Positions 44,702-54,221 of a DNA stretch of 64,000 nt are shown one piece after another. The stretch comes from Muribaculaceae bacterium (GTDB lineage Bacteria > Bacteroidota > Bacteroidia > Bacteroidales > Muribaculaceae). A model generated the notes under the pieces. That model had not been told where the DNA came from. It ran no database searches and saw nothing but the letters and a program-made list of their open reading frames with translations. Made by a program: the position numbers and the translations under genes. The DNA lies in NCBI GenBank assembly GCA_017436845.1, contig JAFSCJ010000005.1, positions 62,001 through 126,000 of the forward strand, written 5' to 3'. Numbering within the stretch: position 1 is the stretch's first letter; every line of letters begins with the position of its first letter.

Positions 44702-44735
44702 ACGATACCCATGCTCATTCAAGCACGGGTACCGT
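44702..44735 (-). terminator. Terminator of the Sus-like operon
   Basis: On the minus strand ACGGTACCCGTGCT (44735-44722) pairs with AGCATGGGTATCGT (44715-44702) with two G-U wobbles, followed by CTTTTTTT. A classic intrinsic terminator after the last gene. Confidence 0.88.
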
Positions 44736-44761
44736 TTTATAAGTCACAAATCGCTATTCGA

Positions 44762-46192
44762 TTATTTTTTAGTGAAAGTGCAAGAATATGGAAGCTTGCT
44801 AAGGTCAAGTGTTACTTCCCAATTTCCTTCGCCAGGAGTTGGGATATTAGCACCACCTGCCGACAAGTTGTTAACATCACCACCAAGGTTGATGTCCCAA
44901 CCATCATTAGCACGGAACTTCAACTCGCCTGAGCCTTTCAATGCTACAGTACCTTTCCAAACAAGGAAATCTTCGCTAGTTAGGTCAGTATCAGCGTCCC
45001 AGCCACCAGGAGTAGCATCACCAATAACACCTATAGATACAACTTGAGTAGTACTATATGTTAGTGCACCAATATCTACGCTACACCAGTAAAGACCTTT
45101 TTCTGGAACAGTTAAGTTTCCAGCACCGCCATCTGTTGACAACATGCCTGCTTCACCACTATCTCCATAATTTGTATGATTCCAGTCTGGTGCATTTGTA
45201 AACTTAAATCCACCAGGAGCAAGAACTGCATAACCCATGTAATTTACATAGTCGTTTGTATAAAGCATTTGTGAAGCAGTTTGATTCCATCCATTAGCAT
45301 CACCAGGAGTATAAAGATTTTCTACTGCAGATGTAAATGCGAAACTCAATGTTTCAACATTTACTGTCAATAGCATCAAACCGTCTTGAACCAAAATTCC
45401 AGCTTGTGGTTCAACTCCTTCTACATTTGTTACCAAATCTCCTTCAGTAGATTCAACGAAATCATCAGCTGGAGCAAATACTGTACGTTCTTTTTCTGTA
45501 TTTCCATCAACGTATGATTTAGCAAGAACTCTCCATTCCCAACCATTCATAACTTCGTCAACAGAAACATCAAGTTTCAATACAAATACTGGATTGTCAT
45601 AAACATCTCCTGAATGGCCAAATTGTTCAACAACTTCTCCATTAACTTCAAGATAGTATGCTTCATCAATAAAGATTTCAGCTGGATAAGGAGTTACTGA
45701 AAGAGAACTTTGTCCAATATAATAATCTGGTCCGCCAAGACGAACTGAAGATGTTCCATTCACCGCATATGCTGCAAAACGCAAATAAGTAGTTTGAGCT
45801 TTAGGATTTTTACCCATCTCAGCAAGGTGAGCAGCTTGCCACTCAATAGGATCAACATAAACAACATTATCTGTTACAACTGTTGCCACCTCTTGAGAAG
45901 TTGAATAATCTTCGCTTTTTGAAATTTGCATTACAAATTCCAATTCTGCATTAGCAGGCAAATTTACTGCTTCAACAACTTGAAGTACTGCTATCTTTTC
46001 ACTAGCAGTAGCAGTAGCTAAAAGGTCCGTAGCACCTTCTGTAACTGCAATACCAGGAGCTACAGATACTCCTTCTACAGTCATCAATGGCTCTTGTGGG
46101 TTGCTTTGAGGAAGCGCATTAGTATCGTCATCTTCACAAGCGGTAAAACCGAAAGCAAGAGCCGCCATTAACATTATGCTAAATTTCTTCAT
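44762..46192 (-). CDS. SusF/SusE-like outer-membrane lipoprotein
   Basis: 476 residues. A lipoprotein signal ends at FGFTAC. Two N-terminal Ig-like domains (about 30-150 and 155-290) precede two C-terminal carbohydrate-binding-like domains, one starting near NLYTPGDANGWNQ and one near VSIGVIGDATPGGW. Trp-rich motifs and the C-terminal LPYSCTFTKK are typical of SusE/SusF glycan-binding proteins. It would sit on the outer surface and hold glycan for the SusC/SusD pair. Last gene of the operon. Confidence 0.85.
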   Translation of the reverse strand: MKKFSIMLMAALAFGFTACEDDDTNALPQSNPQEPLMTVEGVSVAPGIAVTEGATDLLATATASEKIAVLQVVEAVNLPANAELEFVMQISKSEDYSTSQEVATVVTDNVVYVDPIEWQAAHLAEMGKNPKAQTTYLRFAAYAVNGTSSVRLGGPDYYIGQSSLSVTPYPAEIFIDEAYYLEVNGEVVEQFGHSGDVYDNPVFVLKLDVSVDEVMNGWEWRVLAKSYVDGNTEKERTVFAPADDFVESTEGDLVTNVEGVEPQAGILVQDGLMLLTVNVETLSFAFTSAVENLYTPGDANGWNQTASQMLYTNDYVNYMGYAVLAPGGFKFTNAPDWNHTNYGDSGEAGMLSTDGGAGNLTVPEKGLYWCSVDIGALTYSTTQVVSIGVIGDATPGGWDADTDLTSEDFLVWKGTVALKGSGELKFRANDGWDINLGGDVNNLSAGGANIPTPGEGNWEVTLDLSKLPYSCTFTKK

Positions 46193-46266
46193 ATTGTTTT
46201 CATGTTTTTAAGTAGCTTACAGTTGATAAGCGTATTTCTTGTCAACTGCAAGTTATTGATTTATCT

Positions 46267-47505
46267 TTATTTCTTTGTGAAAGTTACTTTACCATTAGGT
46301 ACATCGACCGAAATCGCAAGTTTGCCTTCTTCTGTCCAATCTGGAATATTCCAGCTACCTTTACCAGCCATAGCTGCACCTGTATATACGCCATCTGTAA
46401 GAGCTATATCAACAGGATTATCTTCAGCTTGTGAACCAAAAGAGTCCGCATCCCAGCCTGTTAGAGCAGTATAGAAACGGAACATCGCTTCACCTGCTTT
46501 TATGGTAAACGTTCCTGTATACACGCCATTATCCTCAAGGTCAAACAATTTAAACGCCTCATAGTGTGACGCATTGTCAGCACTAGGACCAGTCCATCCC
46601 GAAGGAGCTCCCACTAAGAAAATAAATGCTTTGTTACTTGTATCAATACCTCCGGCTTCAATTGTAACTGTGTTGTTGTTGCAGTTTACAGTAATCTTCA
46701 TTGAACCGCCTTCCCAATCAGCAACTCTGATTGAACCTTTACCTGAGACAAGAGATCCTACATATTGTCCGTCAGTTAGAGTAATATCTACAGGATTATC
46801 TTCTACTTGCAGACCAAGTGATGCCCCACCATCCCATCCTGTCAATTCAGTATAGAAACGGAACATAAGTTCACCGGCAGGCATGTCAAAAATTCCTGTA
46901 TAAATTTTGCTACCAATTGCGGTTGCACTTTCAAACAATCTCCAGTTTTCCAATGATCCTGCGTTACCAGCATCTGGACCTGTCCATCCACCAACATTAC
47001 CAATCAAGTAAATATAACCGGGCGATTGAATAGCACAATATTCTTTCACGCTTTCAAGTGTGATAACGTTTGACAAGATATCACTACCTTCTATACCATT
47101 GATATAAGCATGAATACGAACATAGAGTTTGCGAGCTGGCTCATCGGTATAATCATCTTCATTTTCAATACCACGAAGTTTACAAATACCTTCAGCCAAA
47201 TCCTTAGATTTTACTTGAGCAGCACAAGTTTTATATTCAGTTGTACATTCAAAGAATTCTTCAAAGCTTTCATTCAATGAGATTTGAACCTTGTATAAAG
47301 CTGTAGCAGCATATCCATAGTCAGGTTGAGACCAAGACAAATCAATAGTTCCGTCCTCTGTTAATTCATAATAATGAGAAGCGAGAGCCGGAGTATTAAG
47401 ATCAAATTTTGTTGGGTTATGATATTGCGGATCTTTATCTTCTTCACAGCTGACAAATGCCAATGAAGCGACTAAACACGCAAAAAGAACTGATAATTTT
47501 TTCAT
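46267..47505 (-). CDS. SusE-like outer-membrane lipoprotein
   Basis: 412 residues. The lipoprotein signal ends at LAFVSC. An N-terminal SusE Ig-like domain (about 30-155) is followed by two tandem binding-like domains that are clearly copies of one another: IYLIGNVGGWTGPDAGN and FIFLVGAPSGWTGPSADN, each followed by MFRFYTxLTGWD and VDI(T/A)LTDG. The ligand is probably a glycan; starch is the model for this family, but nothing here fixes the sugar. It starts 33 bases after the susD-like gene. Confidence 0.87.
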   Translation of the reverse strand: MKKLSVLFACLVASLAFVSCEEDKDPQYHNPTKFDLNTPALASHYYELTEDGTIDLSWSQPDYGYAATALYKVQISLNESFEEFFECTTEYKTCAAQVKSKDLAEGICKLRGIENEDDYTDEPARKLYVRIHAYINGIEGSDILSNVITLESVKEYCAIQSPGYIYLIGNVGGWTGPDAGNAGSLENWRLFESATAIGSKIYTGIFDMPAGELMFRFYTELTGWDGGASLGLQVEDNPVDITLTDGQYVGSLVSGKGSIRVADWEGGSMKITVNCNNNTVTIEAGGIDTSNKAFIFLVGAPSGWTGPSADNASHYEAFKLFDLEDNGVYTGTFTIKAGEAMFRFYTALTGWDADSFGSQAEDNPVDIALTDGVYTGAAMAGKGSWNIPDWTEEGKLAISVDVPNGKVTFTKK

Positions 47506-47538
47506 TTTTTACTCTTGTTAGAAATTAAACATTGAGTT

Positions 47539-49212
47539 TTATTTGCTGTAACCCGGATTTTGTTGATATTGTTGGAAACTGATTACAGTCGATGGTATTG
47601 GGAACAAATTCATGTGTTTTGGAGTCTCTGCCCCACCATTACCTACATTGTTTTTCCAGTTCCAATTATATTTACCTCCGGCATATTTATCATGGCGTAC
47701 AAGATCGGTACGACGACAATTTTCACCATAAAGTTCACGAGCTCGTTCATCAAGTAGGTTATCAGCCGACAAATCAGCTATGCTCCAAGGAGCGACCTTA
47801 GCACGTTCACGCACATAATTTACATATTGAAGAGCATCTGAGGAATTTCCAGCGCCACCCAAAACATAAGCTTCAGCAGCTGATAGATAGATCTCTGCAA
47901 GACGAATTACACACCAATCGGCATCAGCAAATGCATTTGATGCAGGAGGACAATTTGCTTCATCAATTACACCATTGTCATCATAAGCATAGTTTGTATA
48001 CTTAACAGGCACGTATCCTTCCGAGAAATCAGTAATTGATGCATTTGTAATCTTCGCTCCATCTTTAGATGTCATCCAAAGTGCAGCACGATCATCAGGA
48101 GATACTCCATTGGCATCCCATCCAAATTTTTCAGAGAATTGTTGACGAGCATTCATACAGGTCCATGATGCATTAAGACCTGTTGTTGCATTTGTCATGT
48201 TCAATCCGGGTGTTGAAGTTGAAGAACCTGCAGCGATGTAAAATGTTGTACCGCCATAGTTTTGTAGATTGTCACCATCTTGAGGAATACCCCAAATAAT
48301 CTCATTTACACGAGAGCCTTGAGACATGTATTCGTCATTGTTGGCTCCAAATACTGCACGATAAGAGTTAGCAAGACCTGAATTTTGGAAACCTGCACCC
48401 TTGTGGTGATTAATGATTTTTTGACAGATGTTCCAGCATTTATCGTATGCGGGTGTTCCTGTAAACACCTCTGCATTAAGATAGAACTTAGCAAGAAGAG
48501 CATCGCAGGCTTCTTTACCTACATAACCATAAGAAGGTTCTACATAAGTATCTCCCCATTCTGCTGATACATTTTCAAGTTCAGAGACAACTTTGTTATA
48601 AAGTTCTGTACGTGTCAATTGAGCTGGAGCAACACCGGCAGCCATTGTTTCGTCAGAGTAACCGGCATTTCCAAACATGTCGATTGCATAAAAATAAGCC
48701 AAGCCACGCACTACTTTCACTTGACGTTTATATTCTTCTGCAAGAGGTAGAAGATCTTCTGTTAGATAGAATTTACCTCCTTCTACTGTGCGAAGGAATT
48801 CATTACAAAGAGCAATTTCGGTATAAAGACGAGAGTATGTGGTGTACATCACGCCATTATCAGCGGCAAATTGCATAGTAGCAAGCTCATATTGACCTGC
48901 GTCACCAAATTGTTTCCAAGCAAATTCATCGGTAGTTAATTCGTTACATACGAATACGGCACGAGTGAATGAGTTAGCTCCTGCGTCACCACCTGAAATG
49001 ATTGAGTTACCAGGACCTCCATATCCTGAAGTAGCAAGACCTTGATAACATTCCGCAAGCACACGATCCATATATCCTTTGGGATCTTGAGCAAATGTTT
49101 CGGGGACGATGTCATTAGGATCGATTACCGGATTATCAAGGTCATCGACACAAGATGTCAAAGCTAAAGCAGACACCCCTAATGCGATAAATAATTTATT
49201 TATTGATTTCAT
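47539..49212 (-). CDS. SusD/RagB-type glycan-binding lipoprotein
   Basis: 557 residues. The lipoprotein signal ends at ALTSC. The SusD fold is shown by the N-terminal TPR-like helices (VVRGLAYFYAIDMFGNAGYS), ALLAKFYLNAEVFTG and the C-terminal RLAEIYLSAAEAYV ... RARELYGENCRRTDLVRHDK. It caps the SusC channel on the cell surface and hands over glycan. It follows the susC-like gene by 20 bases. Confidence 0.96.
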   Translation of the reverse strand: MKSINKLFIALGVSALALTSCVDDLDNPVIDPNDIVPETFAQDPKGYMDRVLAECYQGLATSGYGGPGNSIISGGDAGANSFTRAVFVCNELTTDEFAWKQFGDAGQYELATMQFAADNGVMYTTYSRLYTEIALCNEFLRTVEGGKFYLTEDLLPLAEEYKRQVKVVRGLAYFYAIDMFGNAGYSDETMAAGVAPAQLTRTELYNKVVSELENVSAEWGDTYVEPSYGYVGKEACDALLAKFYLNAEVFTGTPAYDKCWNICQKIINHHKGAGFQNSGLANSYRAVFGANNDEYMSQGSRVNEIIWGIPQDGDNLQNYGGTTFYIAAGSSTSTPGLNMTNATTGLNASWTCMNARQQFSEKFGWDANGVSPDDRAALWMTSKDGAKITNASITDFSEGYVPVKYTNYAYDDNGVIDEANCPPASNAFADADWCVIRLAEIYLSAAEAYVLGGAGNSSDALQYVNYVRERAKVAPWSIADLSADNLLDERARELYGENCRRTDLVRHDKYAGGKYNWNWKNNVGNGGAETPKHMNLFPIPSTVISFQQYQQNPGYSK

Positions 49213-49232
49213 ATATCTACTAATTTACAAGA

Positions 49233-52200
49233 TTAGAATGTTGCAACTAAACCAAGAGTAAATGTTACAGGACGTGGATAAACATTATTATCTACACCTG
49301 AGAATACTTCAGGATCAAGTCCGCTATATTTTGTGATAACAAACGGATTTTGCACAGCACCAAACAAACGAAGACGAAGTGCATTGTTTAACAATTCAGT
49401 CCAAGTATAACCAAGAGTGATGTTATCACAACGCAAGAAACTCGCATTTTCGAGGAAGTAATCACTACGCGCAAGATTTGAGTTTGCACTTGCATCATTG
49501 AAATAGTAATCTGCTTTAACTAAATTGTTCAAACCATAACGATCAACATTGGTTATATTTGATTTACCAGCAAGAACAGAGTTAAACACATAGTTTCCAA
49601 TGTTAGCACGAAGCGAGATCCCTAGATCCCAGTTCTTGTAATTGAATGTGTTGCTCCAAGACATTGTTACTTTAGGATCGCGAGAATGTTTAACTACAAG
49701 GTCGTTATCATTGATTTCGCCATCACCATTTTGGTCAACATATTGGTTAGGAATTGGATTTCCGTCCTTGTCATATACTTGTTCCAACAAGTAGAATGAA
49801 TAAGCAGGATGTCCCACTTTGTGGACTTGAAGAGCACCGGCATTTTCTGAAATTGGGTTACCGGCTGCTTGCAAATAATAAGATGCATTTTCAGCTGTAG
49901 AACCTGTCAATTCAGTCAATTCATTTTTATTCCATGCAACGTTAAAGCTTGTGTTCCATGTAAAGTCTTTTGTAACAATAGGCTTAGCAGTAATTGTTGC
50001 TTCAAGACCATAGTTACGAAGCTCACCAATATTGCGGTCCATGAAGTTAGTTGTTGTCATACCGGCAGGAACAGGAACATAGGCAAGCAAATCTTTTGTA
50101 TCACGAAGATACCAGTCTAAACTTGCTGTAATACGGTTGTTGAGTAATCCCATATCAACACCGACGTTCCATGTTGTTGTTTCTTCCCATTTCAGATCAG
50201 GATTATATGCTTTTGGATAAAGAGGATTAATCCAATCATATTGTTTTCCATCAGGAGACGGGTAGTTTACAATACCGTTTGATGCTGATTGAGCATATAC
50301 AGGAATATATGGATAAAGACCACCTACTGCTTGTTGACCTGTTACACCCCATCCAAGACGAAGTTTCAAATCATTCATAAAACTCTTAGCTCCATCCATA
50401 AATGGCATGTTGAGCACCTTCCAACCAAGAGCAAGTGCGGGGAACAATGCCCAACGATTGTCTTTAGAGAAACGAGATGTTCCATCATCACGGAGAGTGA
50501 ATGTCAACAGGTAAGTGTCATCAAATGAGTAGTTGATACGTCCATAGAATGAAATCAAATTCAATTGACCTTTCCAATAATATGTTGGAGCATCATTATA
50601 AGAATGGCCTACATTAAGGATTGATTCATTGTCAACACCGAGATTGTATTGTCCGTTTTGATAGATTGTTGCCCAATCGTTTATGAAACCAGGAGTTGAG
50701 AATGTAGTCAATGAATGACCTTGATAATCATCACGTTGCCATGAATAACCTACGATAGCATCAACATTTGATTTAAAATCTTTAAATTCTTTCTTGTAAT
50801 TTGCATAGAATTCAAGAAGTGTATTACGCTCAAGTTGATAATGGTCATAAACTGTTCCGGCTCCATTGTAATAGTTTCCTCTCCATGATTGAGGCGAATT
50901 TTGAGCCATTGTTGATTTTGTTTCATTCTTAGAAACATCATAACCAAGGTTCAAGTTTAGGTGAACATCTGGGAAGAAGTGAAGAGCATAATCAAGTTGA
51001 AGATTACCATTTGAACGCAAAACTTCAGCTGTATTATTTATTTCATCAAGCATAGCCACAGGGTTGTTTGGAGAGTTATCCATTGGCTTGCCTGAATTAT
51101 CGGTAATTGTAGTATAACCATTATACATTGTCATTCCTTCACTTGACATTCCATATTGAGTGTAGACAGGAAGAGTTGGGTTATAACTCAATGCAGTACC
51201 CACAGCTCCTTGATCAGCCATGCGGTTTTTGATATATGCTCCCTTAATGTTTGCATTAACAGAAAGCATGCCATTAAAGAACTTAGGAGTTAAGTTCAAC
51301 CCTACTGTTGTACGATCCATGCGAGATGTGCGAAGAATACCATTACTATTGGTATAAGATGCCGACACACGATAAGGCAACCAATCCAATGAACCGCCAA
51401 CGCTCAAATTATAGTCATGAGAAACAGTTGTGCGAAGAATTTCATCTTGCCAATCAGTGTTTGCGTCTCCAAGTTGAGCAATAGCTGATTCAGTTCCAAG
51501 TGTTTCAGTAACAACTTTACGGAATTCATCGGCACTAAGCACGTCCCAAGTTCGAGCAGCGGTATTCACATGCATATTTGCAGAGAAATTAACTTGAGGT
51601 TTGCCTGATTTACCTTTCTTAGTTGTGATGATAATAACACCATTAGATGCACGGCTACCATAGATCGCTGTAGCAGAAGCATCTTTCAATACTGTCATTG
51701 ATTCAATATTATCAGGAGAAATCATTGTTAACGGATTAACACCGCCATAGCTTCTGTCGCTCATTGGCACACCATCAAGCACGATCAATGGGTCATTGCT
51801 TGCACTAAGAGAAGCACCACCACGAATACGTATTGAAGCGCCACCTGTTGGGTTACCACCATCTGTTGTTACAACAACACCAGGAGCAGCACCCACAAGA
51901 AGATCTTGTGCTGAAGTAGCAAGACCTGCTTCAATTTCGTCTGGCTTCACCATAGTTACAGAACCGGTTGCGTCTGATTTCTTAACGACACCATAACCGA
52001 TAGCCACAACTTCTTGAAGCACTACCGAATTTTCTTTAAGTTCAACATTGATTGTTGTGCGACCATCCACAGAGATTGTCTGTGTGTCGAAACCCACATA
52101 AGACACAACGATTGTGCCATTTGCATCAACATCAAGACGATAATTACCGTCAATGTCAGTTGCAACACCTGCGCTTGTTCCTTGTGCAAGTACACTTGCG

Positions 52201-52340
52201 CCGATGAGTGGCTCACCGGTAGGATCTGTTACAGTACCTGAGACTGTAATCTTCTGCGCTAAAGCAGGGAAAGAAAGGCAAAGCACCATTACAAGGCTAA
52301 GCCATGCTTTCCGATTCATTTGAAAACAAATGTTCTTCAT
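49233..52340 (-). CDS. SusC/RagA-type TonB-linked outer-membrane transporter
   Basis: 1035 residues. A signal peptide ends at ALAQ. Residues about 32-115 are a carboxypeptidase-regulatory-like domain (GTVTDPTGEPLIGASVLAQG). A TonB box-like segment and a plug domain follow (EVVAIGYGVVKKSDATGSV; GGASLSASNDPLIVLDGVP; SATAIYGSRASNGVIIITTK), then a 22-strand barrel ending in Phe (TLGLVATF). It imports oligomers with TonB energy. First gene of the four-gene uptake operon. Confidence 0.96.
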   Translation of the reverse strand: MKNICFQMNRKAWLSLVMVLCLSFPALAQKITVSGTVTDPTGEPLIGASVLAQGTSAGVATDIDGNYRLDVDANGTIVVSYVGFDTQTISVDGRTTINVELKENSVVLQEVVAIGYGVVKKSDATGSVTMVKPDEIEAGLATSAQDLLVGAAPGVVVTTDGGNPTGGASIRIRGGASLSASNDPLIVLDGVPMSDRSYGGVNPLTMISPDNIESMTVLKDASATAIYGSRASNGVIIITTKKGKSGKPQVNFSANMHVNTAARTWDVLSADEFRKVVTETLGTESAIAQLGDANTDWQDEILRTTVSHDYNLSVGGSLDWLPYRVSASYTNSNGILRTSRMDRTTVGLNLTPKFFNGMLSVNANIKGAYIKNRMADQGAVGTALSYNPTLPVYTQYGMSSEGMTMYNGYTTITDNSGKPMDNSPNNPVAMLDEINNTAEVLRSNGNLQLDYALHFFPDVHLNLNLGYDVSKNETKSTMAQNSPQSWRGNYYNGAGTVYDHYQLERNTLLEFYANYKKEFKDFKSNVDAIVGYSWQRDDYQGHSLTTFSTPGFINDWATIYQNGQYNLGVDNESILNVGHSYNDAPTYYWKGQLNLISFYGRINYSFDDTYLLTFTLRDDGTSRFSKDNRWALFPALALGWKVLNMPFMDGAKSFMNDLKLRLGWGVTGQQAVGGLYPYIPVYAQSASNGIVNYPSPDGKQYDWINPLYPKAYNPDLKWEETTTWNVGVDMGLLNNRITASLDWYLRDTKDLLAYVPVPAGMTTTNFMDRNIGELRNYGLEATITAKPIVTKDFTWNTSFNVAWNKNELTELTGSTAENASYYLQAAGNPISENAGALQVHKVGHPAYSFYLLEQVYDKDGNPIPNQYVDQNGDGEINDNDLVVKHSRDPKVTMSWSNTFNYKNWDLGISLRANIGNYVFNSVLAGKSNITNVDRYGLNNLVKADYYFNDASANSNLARSDYFLENASFLRCDNITLGYTWTELLNNALRLRLFGAVQNPFVITKYSGLDPEVFSGVDNNVYPRPVTFTLGLVATF

Positions 52341-52709
52341 GCAAAAATTGTTTAGTTTTACTTTGGTTTTACATTAAATTTATATTATCTCTATTTTCTC
52401 GATTTAAGATTACAGCAAATTTCATAACTGAGTATGGTATGAGCATTATATATAACAAGGCACACATTTACAACGATTTTGTCGCTGCAAATGTTCATTC
52501 TTGCATTTCATGGTCAATTTTGTAATGTAAATCAACAAAATCATGCATTACAATCTCTTCGAAAATATGCTATAATTAATACGCAAAATAAGTGATTATT
52601 TTTGAATTTATTGACTTTTTGCAAGTAAAATAAGTGCTGATTCATGATTTTAACAATTGCAAATTAAATTCACATCAAAAATTTAACATTTTGCGATACT
52701 AAAAAAGAA
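52341..52709. other. AT-rich spacer upstream of the susC-like gene
   Basis: About 370 bases without a gene. The only promoter-like sign on the minus strand is GAAATTTGC at 52415-52423, one mismatch from TAnnTTTGC, with no matching -33 TTG. No regulator gene (hybrid two-component system or sigma/anti-sigma pair) is present beside the operon. Confidence 0.4.
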
Positions 52710-52737
52710 AAACGCTAACCCGAGTGGATTAGCGTTT
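52710..52737 (-). terminator. Terminator after tRNA-Gln
   Basis: AAACGCTAA (52710-52718) pairs with TTAGCGTTT (52729-52737). The minus strand continues TTTTTCTTTTTT. It begins six bases after the tRNA. Confidence 0.85.
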
Positions 52738-52742
52738 ATCTG

Positions 52743-52813
52743 TTGTCTTACCAGGATTCGAACCTAGACAGGCAGAACCAAAAACTGCAGTGCTACCATT
52801 ACACCATAAGACA
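52743..52813 (-). tRNA. tRNA-Gln (anticodon TTG)
   Basis: The minus strand starts TGTCTTATGGTG and ends GGTAAGACA plus discriminator A. The acceptor stem TGTCTTA/TAAGACA is perfect. The D arm has GTAATGGTAGCA, the anticodon loop is TTTTGGT (anticodon TTG), and the T arm is CTAGGTTCGAATCCTGG. The 3' CCA is not encoded. The size is 71 bases including the discriminator. Confidence 0.93.
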
Positions 52814-52901
52814 ATCCTCATTACTCAAGTCATTTCTGACCTAAAGCGTTGCAAAGTTACGCAGTTTATTTTTACTGTGCAAATATTTTTCGAGAAAAAT
52901 T

Positions 52902-54194
52902 TTATTTTACCAATAGTAAGAAATAATTCTTCTTCCCTTTTTGAACGAGTATATATTTGTCATTCAGTAGCATACCTGCATCAGCCGACGCATTAACATC
53001 AGCAATTTTTTCTTTATTGATTGACAAGCCTCCTTGTTGTGCAAGTTTGCGCAATTCTCCTTTTGAAGGGAACACAGCTGCTTTTTCTGTCAGTAAATCC
53101 ACAAGTTTCACTCCGGCTTCGACATCAGCCTTAGCAACTTCAAACTGAGGAACACCCTCAAACACCGCAAGCAAAGTATCTTCATCTATCCTGCGAAGTG
53201 TTTCTGATGCCTTGTTACTAAAAAGAATTTGAGAAGCCTCAACAGCAGCATCATAATCTGCCTCAGAGTGCACCATGATTGTAATTTCCTTGGCAAGACG
53301 TTTTTGCAATGGGCGCAAGCCGGGATCCTTAGCTTGCTCAGCAACAAGTTCTTCAATCTCTTCACGACTAAGAGCAGTAAAAATTTTGATATATTTTTCT
53401 GCGTCGGCATCAGACACATTCAACCAGAATTGGTAGAACTTGTAAGGAGTTGTATAGCGAGGATCAAGCCACACGTTCCCACTCTCTGTCTTACCAAATT
53501 TACCTCCATCAGCTTTAGTAATCAATGGACAAGTAAGAGCATAAGCCTCTCCACCCTCGGTGCGACGAATTAATTCTGTTCCTGTGGTAATGTTACCCCA
53601 TTGGTCAGAGCCTCCAAGTTGCAAGCGACAATTCTTTTCCTTGTATAGAGTCAAGAAGTCATATCCTTGCACAAGTTGGTAAGAGAATTCAGTAAATGAC
53701 ATACCTTGTTGAGACTCACCCGAAAGACGTTTCTTCACAGAGTCTTTTGCCATCATATAGTTAACAGTAATGTGCTTGCCAACATCGCGTATGAAATCCA
53801 AGAATGAGAAATTCTTCATCCAGTCATAGTTGTTAACCAATTCAGCCGCATTAGGCGCATCGCTGTCAAAGTCGAGGAATTTGCTCAATTGCTTTTTGAT
53901 AGCTTCTTGATTATGGCGAAGTGTTTCTTCATCAAGGAGTTTGCGTTCTTGGCTTTTCATCGATGGGTCACCTATCATACCTGTAGCACCACCAACAAGC
54001 GCAATGGGTTTGTGCCCTGCGCGTTGGAAATGTTTGAGCATCATCACTCCCACCAAGTGTCCTATGTGTAGAGAATCGGCTGTAGGGTCTATACCTAAAT
54101 AAGCCGTTGTCATTTCTTTTTGGAGTTGTTCTTCTGTGCCAGGCATCACTGTGTGTATCATGCCACGCCATGTAAGTTCTTCTATAAAGTTCAT
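52902..54194 (-). CDS. tyrS: Tyrosyl-tRNA synthetase
   Basis: 430 residues. Class I synthetase motifs are present: [17 protein letters not shown] (HIGH, about 32-48) and [13 protein letters not shown] in the KMSKS position. The tyrosine site is in [12 protein letters not shown], and [14 protein letters not shown] is diagnostic. The C-terminal S4-like domain contains [14 protein letters not shown]. It attaches tyrosine to tRNA-Tyr. It follows the aminotransferase gene by 27 bases in the same direction. Confidence 0.97.
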   Translation of the reverse strand: MNFIEELTWRGMIHTVMPGTEEQLQKEMTTAYLGIDPTADSLHIGHLVGVMMLKHFQRAGHKPIALVGGATGMIGDPSMKSQERKLLDEETLRHNQEAIKKQLSKFLDFDSDAPNAAELVNNYDWMKNFSFLDFIRDVGKHITVNYMMAKDSVKKRLSGESQQGMSFTEFSYQLVQGYDFLTLYKEKNCRLQLGGSDQWGNITTGTELIRRTEGGEAYALTCPLITKADGGKFGKTESGNVWLDPRYTTPYKFYQFWLNVSDADAEKYIKIFTALSREEIEELVAEQAKDPGLRPLQKRLAKEITIMVHSEADYDAAVEASQILFSNKASETLRRIDEDTLLAVFEGVPQFEVAKADVEAGVKLVDLLTEKAAVFPSKGELRKLAQQGGLSINKEKIADVNASADAGMLLNDKYILVQKGKKNYFLLLVK

Positions 54195-54221
54195 CTCTTC
54201 AGATTTTAATTAAAGTCCTTG

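Noticed and set aside
49233-52813. Sus-like operon as an island integrated at tRNA-Gln
   Set aside because: No integrase, no duplicated tRNA 3' end and no direct repeat at the other side were found; the tRNA has its own terminator.
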